DNA of 64,000 nt, from the NCBI GenBank assembly GCA_947561715.1, contig OX387198.1, positions 2,232,001 through 2,296,000 of the forward strand. Reading direction: 5' to 3'. Source of the DNA: Ascidia mentula (lineage: Eukaryota > Chordata > Ascidiacea > Phlebobranchia > Ascidiidae). The translations under genes and the position numbers were made by a program. Below the pieces are notes generated by a model. That model searched no databases, was not told the DNA's origin, and saw nothing but the letters and a program-made list of their open reading frames with translations. The first letter of the stretch is position 1. Each line of letters begins with the position of its first letter. Positions 48,961 through 59,861 of this stretch are shown here, piece after piece.

Positions 48961-50082
48961 AAACCTTACCCACCATTCCACATGGACAAGACAAAAACTT
49001 TTCTGTATGCTAAAAACTTATTTTGCGACTGAATTTAATGAAAACAAAAATCATGGGATTATTTTGAAGCAAAAGTTTGAAAAACCGAAGGGAAATCCAA
49101 TTTGGCAGGGTTCATTAGGTCTTTAAAAAACTGCATTGATGCCAACTATGGCTGTTTTGTTGGAAGGCCTTGTGCTTATTTGCATACACCAAACTCAGTT
49201 AGGTTATGTACAGATTTAGGTCAGCCATGGAAAAGTTGAACTGTTTGTCTAAAATTGTAATCAAAGTGCATTTCTGCAAATCCACGGTTCCACAAGTGAT
49301 CCAAGATGTACAAGAATATAACGAGCATAAATACACAAATTATTCATTTCACTTTTTTGTTGATTCTTTAGGAACCATTTCCTTTCATTGGACATAAGTT
49401 AAAAAAATACAATCTATTGCCAACATAGTTCATTAATTTTAAAAACATTTTTTTCAGGTTTCTTATTTTTTACACTAAATCATACTTTTATCAAGTTTTA
49501 ATTAATAAACATGAAAATGAATATGACAGATACACACCCAACATATTTCAACATTTCTGTACACATTTGTGCAAAAAAATCAATGCTGATAAAATGAAGG
49601 TGTTTATGTAAATGTTAAATTAACATTAAACATTATTTGTACATTGGAAAAAATTGCTGTTAAAAAATGGTATTTCAAAGTTAGTGACATATGACAGGAA
49701 AATTGTGATTCATGAATAAACCAGCATCACAATATTCCCTGCTCCACTTAAACACAAGCATTGGTCGATACAACTCCATGCATCGAGTTTGGACCAACCT
49801 CTACCTAATGTTTATTTTTCTTTAAGTTAAGCTGCAAAAAGCCAGGACTATTCACTACTCATATACATTGGAATATATGTCTACACAAAATCAAAGAGTA
49901 TGTACAAATAAAATTGCACAGTTTTGTCAGATGAGAAAGGTCTCTATTATTGCAGAAATTGCAGAAAGATGTAATCCATGGATATTGATGAAATTAACAC
50001 TGTATGTCAGGGTGTTGAAGCCACATACTGTTACCATTGTGTACAATTGTATATGAACTGAGCAAGTCAAAGGTGAAGAGTG

Positions 50083-52988
50083 TCAATTTTTCAGGATTTT
50101 GGTTGCGCGTTCGTTGGCTTGGCTAATTCTCATGTTGTTCGATTCAGCCTGCATTAAAAATGAAGATATTGTTGTACGACAGAAGTGCATTTTATGTGTG
50201 ACTGCTGCAGACGATTCAATAAAAGACATACAATCAATGTAACAGTAGTTGGGCATATGGGGGTGCTGTGCTGTTACAAATGTTTGCACAACAAAGACAG
50301 AAATGCCTTTTTAAACCACCAGACCAAACACATAATACAAATCCTACACACATTTATCAACACTTTATGCAAAACCAAACAACCATTTGGCCCTAAATAC
50401 AATTATATCAAAGTGATCCTAATCAAAAAAATCGAAAAAAGTATGGAGATTATTTGTACAAGAAGTGCCAGAAAAATAGGAACCTTAATGTTTAAATCAG
50501 AAGGGAATAACCAAACACCTACCTTAGTGTTTATTCTGTCAATCTGTTGGTTCTGGGAGTTAATTTCGTTGCCCATGTCGATAGCCATGTGTTTGAGGTT
50601 TCCAAGGACTCCGGCAACTTGGCCGAGGTTTTCTTCCATCTCATCTTCTCTTGCATCGTTTGTGACTCTGCATTCATCGCATACATATCATATTGATGAA
50701 TGTTTATAACCAGGTATGAATATGTATTAAAAATTTAAAACATTCCAAACTTGCAGGTTGGATCATTTTGTGTGCTTTACGACACTTAAGGCCGCATCTC
50801 AGAATTAAATCCTAAAAATTGAGTTTTAGAAGTCATTTGTCATTGTGCACCTGGTTACAGTTTCTCTTGTTTGCCAAAAACAATTGCCGGGTCTGATGAC
50901 TCATGAAGGGGGACTACTATTGCTGAACAGAAAAAAAATTGATTGCAGCTGCATTAAGGCAGCACATTGGGGGGTTTAGCAAAGGCTAACTGCTAAATTG
51001 TCAGTCCTAGGGGGTGTACAAACAGCCCCGGTGGGCCCCCAAGACAGTTGCAAGACATCTAATTCTTAATGAATTGTGTAGAGGAGGGTTGGTGGCTTCA
51101 CTTAATCGCAAATGGAGGGTACTTTCTGTGATTCATTTTTTCACAAAACAAACCTACACTTTTTTCTGCTTTTTTGGCCAAAATAATGGCCAACAGAGGG
51201 TCAAAATGCCCCCGGGGGAGCAGTTAAAGTAGTTATCTCAATTATAAATTTGGCCTGAATTCCTAGTCAAGGGTCGGCAGTCGGCACTAACAGAAAATCA
51301 CAAATTGACCATACTTTCTGTGATTCATTTTTCCACAAAATCTACCTCAATATTTGGGTAGTTTTTCAGCCACATGTTCAACAGCACCCTCAACCAATTT
51401 ACTGCCTGACTAATAACCCTGAAAACCATAGTAAAACTGCCCCAAACACGCTGAAAATCGCGCTGGCAACAGCCTGTTCATCTGCGCTCATTCAACCGAA
51501 ACACTGGCGCCCATGCATGACCCATTGCATTGTTACAGACAATTTTACGTCACAATGCTCATTACATCATCACATTCATGGCATGACCTCAATAACACAA
51601 AATGATACATAAGGATGAATACTTACACCTTTAATTTCATCTGCATAGGATGTTCAAAAATCGACCGAATAAGCAGTCATGATAGTTCGGTAAAGGCACA
51701 GAAATATTTGTTGCTTTTTGACTGTTTGCAAGCAACGTAGTACAAACATTAACATACTAAAAATTCAGCTCGAAACTCTACCCACGTTTTTAGTAATTTG
51801 AATTTATATGTGAGTTTCCTATCTCTTCGTATGCAAAAAGTCGCATTTGATCTCCTGGAAATCATGCGTGACGGAGACAATGGTTGCACTACCATAATAG
51901 TATACTATGGTTACACTAATTTTACTCTGTTACGCAGAACAGAGTTCGAGAAGGGTATTTCCCAACCGGGAAAGTCTTTTCTATAGAAATACAGAGATGC
52001 GGCCTTAAGGATGAAAGTTTACACAAAAAGTTTATGAGGAAATAATTAGGGAATAGTTTGGTATCTGAGGTTATTGTCATGTGTGTTTCAGACCCTAATT
52101 TTCACTTAATTGAATTGTGCATTTTTTGTATTAAACCATTCGGGACAGTTTGGTGAAAGAATTCATGAAAAATTTTACAGACACTTTTCAACGTGTGTGG
52201 TTTTTTTCACACCCAACATTTTATTAAATAGTTTATTGACCAATTTTAACGTTTTCAGAATTTCCTGTAACTGTAGTAGATATATGGCCTGACACTGTGA
52301 CACATGTAAACAGACGAAACATCTTAAATCCCAATTGTTTCGAAAGTACAAATTGATATAAACTGAAGAAAACTATGCATATATTTTAGCCATCATGAGG
52401 TTTTCAGGCTTGGCAGCCCAGGCAATGCAGCCCAGCTGGATCAGCCACTTTTTCCTGACAAGTCGAAGCAAGATTTGAAAAATCAAGCTCCCGGTGAGGT
52501 TTGAACTCACCACCCTGGGCTAACCAGGCCCAACGCTCTACCAACTGAGCTACAGGAGCTCAGTGGTTTCACGGGGTATATTGTGGCCAAGGTACACTGG
52601 TGCGCAAGCGCACAACTTGCCAGGCAACCTTCACATATACGTAGGGGATCTCTACCACCGTATCAGATGACGCAGTAATATTTCATGCAATGGCATGATA
52701 GGCAGGATCGCCCCACTGCCAAGCAAGGACCTGCGCAGTGGGGCGATCCTGCCTATCATGCCATTGCATGAAATATTACTGTATATTTCAGCCATTCCTG
52801 AATTCGGTGCAGGAGTTTCAAAGGTGATTAAGACCAGTTTTAAGGCAATAATTATATTTTTACCTCTGTATGTAAGCGCCACCAACTTGTGCTTGTTCTC
52901 GTGGGTCTTGTACACGTAACACGTTGAGGTTGGTTGCTAACCACCTTTCCATCTTCGTTCGATTGCCATGTTTTCTTGTATTCGTCAC
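50083..52988 (-). CDS. SNAP25: SNAP-25-like SNARE protein, C-terminal exons (partial gene)
   Basis: Three minus-strand exons: 52988-52864, 50667-50523, 50148-50083. They encode [13 protein letters not shown]...[54 protein letters not shown]; and [19 protein letters not shown]-stop. This matches the SNAP-25 linker and the second (Qc) SNARE motif that zippers with syntaxin and synaptobrevin in vesicle fusion. The first SNARE helix and the cysteine palmitoylation loop were not found upstream. In the 52988-52864 exon the frame slips: VVSNQPQR and [14 protein letters not shown] are in different frames, with an imperfect 7-bp tandem repeat (cgtgtta/cgtgtac) between them. It is either a partial duplicate (pseudogene), an allele, or a sequence error. 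Confidence 0.7.
50790..52004. mobile_element. TTAA-flanked nonautonomous DNA transposon, 1.2 kb
   Basis: Ends ggccgcatctc and gagatgcggcc are perfect inverted repeats. TTAA is at 50786-50789 and 52005-52008, as with Kolobok or piggyBac elements. It carries an internal direct repeat (actttctgtgattcattttt at about 51121 and 51311) and no long frame. It lies inside the SNAP-25-like intron. Confidence 0.75.
52400..52559 (-). repeat. tRNA-derived SINE with tRNA-like head 52559-52487
   Basis: The head folds as a tRNA: acceptor stem gctcctg/cgggagc, A box tagctcagttgg, B box gagttcaaacc, T stem gtgag/ctcac. The anticodon arm is two bases too long, so it is probably not a working tRNA. The body after it (gatttttcaaatcttgct..., agtggctgatccagctgg) matches the elements at 2.1 and 12.6 kb. 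A T5 run sits right after the head. Confidence 0.6.
52673..52781. repeat. Near-perfect hairpin, 47-bp stem and 15-nt loop
   Basis: Arms 52673-52719 and 52735-52781 are exact reverse complements around a loop caagcaaggacctgc. It lies in the SNAP-25-like intron. It could be a foldback MITE or a small-RNA precursor. Confidence 0.9.
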
Positions 52989-53285
52989 CTAAAGTTCTTT
53001 GCCCTTACAAAAATGTATTACTTTTAGGCTTGTTGATGTACAACTGTAGCAAAATATTGGGAAGCCAAGACACATCAATTACGATGGGTGGGATTTTTTG
53101 AGTTGCCTTCTTCTATGGTGGACATATAAAAAACCTTGGTTACATTTTAAGTAAGGGTCAACAGACTTGTCGATCTATAAAAGGAGTAGGTGACCATTAA
53201 AAGATTGGAGAACACAGGCCCTACTTATACTTGTAAGGCTCAGTTAACTTCTATCAAGCAGACAACTTTTATTAGTGTTTAGTGG

Positions 53286-53334
53286 GCTGCAGACAGGGGC
53301 ACTGTTTCGACCTAATAGTTCTCATCAGTGCAGC
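53286..53334 (-). ncRNA. Hammerhead ribozyme, well-formed type I-like
   Basis: Minus strand: stem I gctgca with tgcagc (6 of 6), CTGATGA core, stem II gaac/ggtc, GAAA core, stem III ACAG/CTGT with a small loop, cleavage triplet GTC. The cut would be between 53292 and 53291. The second copy is at 19219-19166. It lies between the SNAP-25-like exon and the second kinase gene. Confidence 0.8.
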
Positions 53335-54029
53335 TATTTTCATTTGGACTGCTGCCGTACGTTTCAGCCATCTTAGTAAAAGATTGTTTACCTGATTGGT
53401 GTTGAATATACGGAGTTTACAGAAGAACACGCATTAAACGCAACAGCATCAACAGCAAGAACACGCAAGCAGACTTATCTTCAGCACTGCAGGCGGCCGA
53501 AATGATTTGGTACGCTGCAGCGTTTACCACCTTTTTTAATTTCTTTTCGACTTCTTCACTGAACGATTAATTTTATTTGTAAATATTCCAATGTGTTATG
53601 CAGCAAATAATGCCTAAAGTGCCCACACAGCGAAGTACAAACTCAGCTAGTAGAAATCATTGGCAGCACTGACGCACAACAATAGACTTGATAACCGCTT
53701 TTCAAGTTACGGGTTAGTGTGGTAACCCGCACCATGTTTCTGCAAATTTTAGCAAAAACAAACGTAAAGTATAATTCAGCTGAATATCTGTCTTACCCGC
53801 AATTTTTTTCGCGGATGCGAAGGACATTTGGTTACCCTTGAGCGATGGCGCGGGTGGAATCACCCCAAGCAACTCTGTTTGTTGATTTTGTTGGGGTTCC
53901 TCCTTTTTTCCTTTGTTTGGTTCCTGTTCGAAACCACCAGCGCCATTTTGAAAAGGGGAAACAAAGAGAAACAGTTCTTGTGGAATACGTTTGCAGGTGT
54001 CCTTTCTGTCCTGATTAGATGGTGGTAAT

Positions 54030-57000
54030 ATGTCTTCTGTGGAAGAGGTATGTGGAGTTTTAAATTCTAATCGTAGTAGTATTTTCCATAAAATTTACTA
54101 TGCGCCCTTTTCGAAATGTTACCAGGTTAGCCTACCCCACATATCCTCATGTTTTTGATCTGCAATATTGGTAATAGTAACCATCTGTTTATATATGTTT
54201 TGTAGTTTCATTTAATCAAAGCTGAAGATATTTTATGTGACCAATGGAATTTTGTTGCTGGACAAGGTGGATTCAGTGACGTAATAATTGGTTACCATGT
54301 TGGTTTGAAGCAATTTGTTGCGGTCAAAGTAATTAAAGTTGTTGGTCGTCACAGTGAAGAACTCTTCAAAAAAACGTAAATCCAGCATTCATGATACACT
54401 ACTGTAACTGTTTTTTTTTACAATGATATATTGTTGCAGAATTGGTGAAGAGCTGGAAAACCTGCAAAAACTAAATCATATCAACATAGTGAGTGTTTAT
54501 GGTTGGACCAAATGGCCATTTGCCTTAGGGATTGTCATGGAGTTCTGTAAAGGAAGGAGCCTTTTGGAACTGTTGCTGAATACCTCGATCAGTTTGGGAT
54601 TTCCCTTGCGTGTCCGGTTTTTACTGGATGCTGCAGAAGGTCTAAAAGCTTGTCACGGTTTACCTCTGAAGAGAATGATTCACGGAGATGTCAAGCCTGA
54701 AAATGGGTTGCTTACCAAAATTCTGCGCCTCAAATTGTGTGACTTTGGAAATGCGGAACTCGCAACCATAACTGGATCGACGACAAAGAATCCTTCAGCA
54801 AGAAGCAAGAAGGAAAGACCTCAATACACACCGATGTACACAGCACCTGAAAAAATTGAAAAACCTACAATGAAACCAACAAAAGAACTTGATGTTTATG
54901 CTTTCGGTGTGATGATCTTTACTGTTGTGGTTAGGGCATTGCCATACTCCACCGACAACCAGAAAGCTTTACTAGACTCTATTAAGGAAGGGACTAGACC
55001 AAACTGTTTAGTAATAGAAGAAGAAAAGCAAACTCTTAATGAAAGCGACAGAGCAATCGTTGAAAACCTGGAGCAACTAATGAAGCAGTGTTGGGATCAA
55101 GATCCATCTAAACGACCAACGATGATCAAAATCTGTGAGAAATTGCAGCAACTTCTCGACCAGCAAAGCCCAGTAGTGATCGAGCAACAAGTGGAAGATG
55201 TTGTCAGGCAGAAGAACATGAAAGATCCCTTTCTTGTCAAAGATGAGAAGTTGGTTTCCCTTCAATGGTTTTGCACAAGAACCCGAAGATTCCAAGGTTT
55301 GTTCTCAAAATTATACCAACCAGAAAAAATGTCGAATCATTAACTGTATTAACTATCACTTTCACTGATATGTGGTCCTTTCTTTGCACAGTACCTGACA
55401 ATCCTTCGCCCTCTAATGATGCCAAGAAAGATCATTCATCCACTGACAAGAAACCAGTTTCAGGTGATTCTGTTCAAAGCCCATCATCTTCTAGATTGGC
55501 ATCAGAAGTTAATCGAGATTGTTATTTAAAACCTAATGTCAGACAGAAAAATATATTTTTGCAAGGTACTGGCTTGACTGATTGCGCCATAGTTTTTTTT
55601 ACTTTTGCTGTTGAAAAATAGAAACTATAACAATTACTTCAATACATTGTGTCCTTCTCTGGTCAAGAAATTTGCAGCACCAAATGAAGTTAGATTAGGC
55701 TCACAAAAGCTCATGCAAATAAAGTGTTTAGAAGCCACTTTTTCAAAAACAATGCAACAGCAATTACTAAAACTATAACAAGTTCTTCTTAAATGCATAA
55801 AAATGTGTGAATAGGAGTATATTCAACTAATACTTGTTAGAAATGATATTTGTGGTGTATGATGTTGTTTGTAGCAACCGTGTATAGAACTCATTGTAGA
55901 CAAATTAGATGTAGCACTGTGGTAAATACAGATGCCATAGCTCAGGGGTCGGCTACCTTTTAAATGCTGTGGTCAGTTTACAAATTATGTTTAAATTTTG
56001 ATGACTTCATGTGCCAACCTATATGTGTACACAAAAGTATGTTGGCCTTTTTTTAACCATTCTCTGCATAGTAACTGATCATATGGGAATATATGAAGGC
56101 AGCACACAAGCATGGACATTGGAGTAATGAACTTGTAAAGCACTCACAGTACTATCAAAAATCATCTCAAATTTGTTATGGATACCACATATTGTTGACT
56201 CTGCCATACATTACTTGTGCAATGTAAAATTTTAAGAATGTTTGCAATTTTTGCTTTTGACAATTTCACTATGAATTGATCACATTTGTATTTGTCTGCA
56301 CTTATCACAAAAAAAACTAAATCCCTCAAACATTTAGTCCCTGTGTTTTCATCACAGAGACCAATCCAAACTCTGATGCGGGAAACCGATCTCCTGCACT
56401 TGGTGATGTCACCCTAACTCATTCATCCACAGATCAAGTGGTTTTTGGACAAGCAGGTAATGTTACAAGCTGGTGTATGCAGAGATTATGTGCCTATATT
56501 GCGCAAACATAAATACTGATCACTTGAGTAAAAGCCCGTCTTCACTTTAAAGTGCTGATCCTAAATTTTTTTATAGCAGGTCAAGAATTATCCAATGTGA
56601 GGTCACAGCATTATGACTTGAATGGTGAAGAAATAGTGGAGCAACAGCCAGGTATATTCAAAGATGTTGTATGGTTTAGGATAGTTTACTAAAAACAAAA
56701 ATCACTCAACATAACATTAAGTGCCTTACACATGACAACAATGAATATACCAATAAACAACAATTAGGTATTTAAAAATACTGTTAAGTTTGCAAGTTTG
56801 CTTTACATCTTTTTAATGTTATTATAATATCAAAAGCTCATTGTAAGGCTTTGTGCAATTTATATTTCCATAAAAAACTGTATGACCTCTCAGCTGTTTC
56901 ACTGCTGAAAATCGAGTCATTATATTACCATGTAAATTCGTCTCTAAAAAATATTCATCGCCATAAATAAATATTAGTATTACATTTTGTAACAGATGAC

Positions 57001-57434
57001 TGTTTTCTCGTTTGGTAAAGTTAGAAACCACGATCTAGTTTGATTTAACTGCTCTATACAAAATTATTACCCATTACAAAACCTAGTTAATACATTTGCT
57101 CTGTTTCCCATCCTGGTTAATTCTCCATTTCTTCATTGTCTATCTATTGACAAAAAGTATTCACGCCAGGGTTTATTTGTTGCAGTTTTAGCAAACAGTT
57201 TAAAACCACCTGGAACATTTGACTTTCATGTTTGTATTAAAATAATAGTTGACATTAGCAATCCATTCTCATTCAGCTTTGAAAAGAAAATCAAGCAATG
57301 ACGTTCCAAGCGCTTCCAGTGACAGCAAGAAAATTAAAAAAAGTACTGAAGATGGAACATCACGAAAGGAAGAAGCAGGTGAAAAAATAAAACTTACGAC
57401 CTCCGTCATATATATTTTGATATTGTTAATGTAG
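54030..57434 (+). CDS. Second RIPK-like kinase with linker exons, no TPR exon
   Basis: Exons: 54030-54047, 54206-54375, 54440-55296, 55392-55462 (or to 55565), 56358-56456, 56580-56651, 57277-57378 or read through to a stop at 57434. The first two exons (18 + 170 nt) equal the 188-nt first exon of the 24.9-kb kinase. Kinase features: GQGGFS loop (third Gly is Ser30), VAVK lysine 47, HGD 144-146, DFG 164-166, APE, and CWDQDPSKRPTM in the C-lobe. Linkers are phase 1-1 and Ser/Asn/Asp-rich; the last is basic (KRKSS...KKIKK). The expected TPR-like and ZU5 exons are missing. The upstream frame 53828-54028 stops just before this ATG and is probably 5' leader. Confidence 0.7.
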
Positions 57435-57479
57435 GGCACCTGTTATGACATCACAAACTAGTGATTGTGGTAAACATAA

Positions 57480-59860
57480 TATAAATAAATGTAAGTTCAT
57501 GTTATATTACTTCAGCAGGCATGGTGTCAGACTGAGACTTTTTGACGATGTTAATTTTGGGTCTTCGAGGATGGAAGCCTCCCAAAATCATCGATTCGGG
57601 ACCCTACAACCTGGATAGATTAGGGAACCGTTACCGTAATTTAAAGTCAAATGTATCACTGAAGTATAAAATAAACAGTCCAATGAAATGAGTAAAGATT
57701 TATTAACAAAATTAGTTTTTTATGTATCTGCCACAGAGTAATGTTAGCAACCTTGGATTTTGAAACCGTTTTCACTGCGTATCAGCGATGACCTTTATTT
57801 TGGGTAATGAGTTAACCTCATATTAGTCCCGGGTTACTTCTACATGAGAGAAGTTATTGTGTTGCGGTTGTTGCGTTTTATGCGTGTTCTTCTGTAACCT
57901 TCTGTTCGCTACAAGGTTAACGCGTTGCCAAACCTCGTAAGTTTGCGAAACAACCTTCTGCTATTTCCCCCGTCGGGCATTGATGAAATAAAATATGACG
58001 CAAGTCCATTGCTTTACATGACTGAGAATAGTTTGGGATGCAAAAAGACATAGGCTTGATGCTTAATTAGGGGTCGGGAACATTTTTGTCTAAGGTAGCA
58101 AGGAAAGCTATATATTAAAAAAGAATTTCTGTGTACAGCCATGTAACATTTTTCAACGCTTTAATTGGTTTATACAGTACACACAAGGTGGAACGAAGTC
58201 ACTTTAGGGGAGGAAAGCTATAGGGTGTTTTTTTCCCATGCTGTGTTTTAAGGTGGTCAGTTCCACTTTTTAGGGACCACGGTTTTAGGTGGAAATTACC
58301 GCCTATAGGGCTGTATTTAAATTTACAGTGTAAGTTGGCATTTCGTATAGCACGATTGTACGTTATGGCAAATGACAGAAAAAGTTTTATTCGTAACATT
58401 CGTGCTAAGAAATGTCAACTTAGATTTATCTGCGAGCCAGATGCCGTCATCAAAAGAACCACATCTGACTCGCGAGCCATGGGTTCCCGCGGCCAGTGTG
58501 CTTTTCGATTGGGAGACAGGAAAGAGTACTCTTTCCGCTTCTTAAGTATGCATTTTAATTGGCGAAATGTCTTGGGGAGACACTGCAGCGTTCCTAATTG
58601 CATCCCCGGTCGGCTGCTTTGTTGAAGCTAAAGTCTGCTTGCGTGTTCTTGCTGTATATTACTAAGTTCGACTCCGTGGCAGACTTGTTTATTAATTGAA
58701 AGGCACGATTGCAATACTAGGTGGCTTAAGTTTAATTAGTTTCAAGCGCGTTTAACACGTGACTGAATTGCAGCGAATTAACTATTAAAAGAACGTGCGA
58801 ACGTTACTGCGCGATGGCGAGAATAACAACAGGGCCGAGAGAGTACGAGCGACTAAGAGTAGAATGGACTAAAGACTGGACTCCGTTCAAAAATTACGAA
58901 ATTGGCGTTTTATAACAAAGTGTCAGAAAAATGTGTTGTCCAGCAGGATGCCAGAAAGCCTGTGGGAGCTCCGGCAGGAAAGCTTAACACCGTCTGCAGT
59001 CTTCGGTCCGTATGTGTTCCAAATGTGTAAAGAATTAAGTAGGGAAACATGCGTGTGGCTACAACACTAACAGGTACTCCCTGTTTTCCGGTCTTGATTG
59101 GGTGTAGGCCTACGTTACAATTCTCCCTGAACCGGAAAGAGAGCGCAGAGAGAGAGAGAGAAACTATATTAGTCATTTCCCCTGTCGAGTTGTTAGCTGT
59201 TTTTCGTTTCGGTGTACCTATGATTCGGACGACGTCTAAACGCAATTATGTTCGCCGCTAAAACTGGGGAGAAACAAAGCAATATGTTTTGGTGACAAGA
59301 TTTACGTCAAACTAAGGCTACATTTTTAACAAAAAATAAAGGGCAATATTATAATGACATAACCACGAAGGATAGGCGTATTACTTGTGTTCAGAAAAAT
59401 TTGTTTAAAAGAAGGACGATCCAAGAACTAACGGTCAGTGAACAAAAGACGGACACTTACACAAAACAATGAAAGGACTTTTCACACGAAAAACGTGACG
59501 TTTTTAAGGCGTCCTTAACCGACAGTATATGTACTGTAACTATAGTATAGTTACTCACAAGTTATGATAACCGTGTTGATTAATTTTTCGCTGTGATAAT
59601 ATTAGTGACCTCACATGGCAGCAAAAAAAGGCCCTTATATGACTCCCCAGCAAACACACAACGTAGTTTCGACGTTCGCAACGTCGCTGGAAAGTCGAAA
59701 ATTGGTTGCATACCACGTTATTTTCAAACTAAACGTTGCATGAAAGTTGGTAACACTGACGTTAGTAATGAACGTTGTTTGCACCAAAAAAGTACGTCAT
59801 AAATAACGTAAGTAAAACGTTCACTATATACGTTAGATAAAAACCTGAATGCAACTATTT
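57480..59860. other. Gene-poor stretch
   Basis: Only short frames. 59410-59475 is the inverse of the repeat at 7795-7865. Many ACGT words begin near 59640, leading into the minisatellite. Confidence 0.5.
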
Positions 59861-59861
59861 A

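Noticed and set aside
52487-52559. Functional tRNA gene
   Set aside because: Anticodon arm is two bases longer than standard and the body matches a SINE family; kept as SINE head.
53828-54028. 66-aa hydrophobic frame before the second kinase
   Set aside because: Ends in a stop just before the kinase ATG; treated as leader sequence, not a membrane anchor.
55940-56040. Repeat end caggggtcggctacc
   Set aside because: Resembles MITE termini but no partner end was found.
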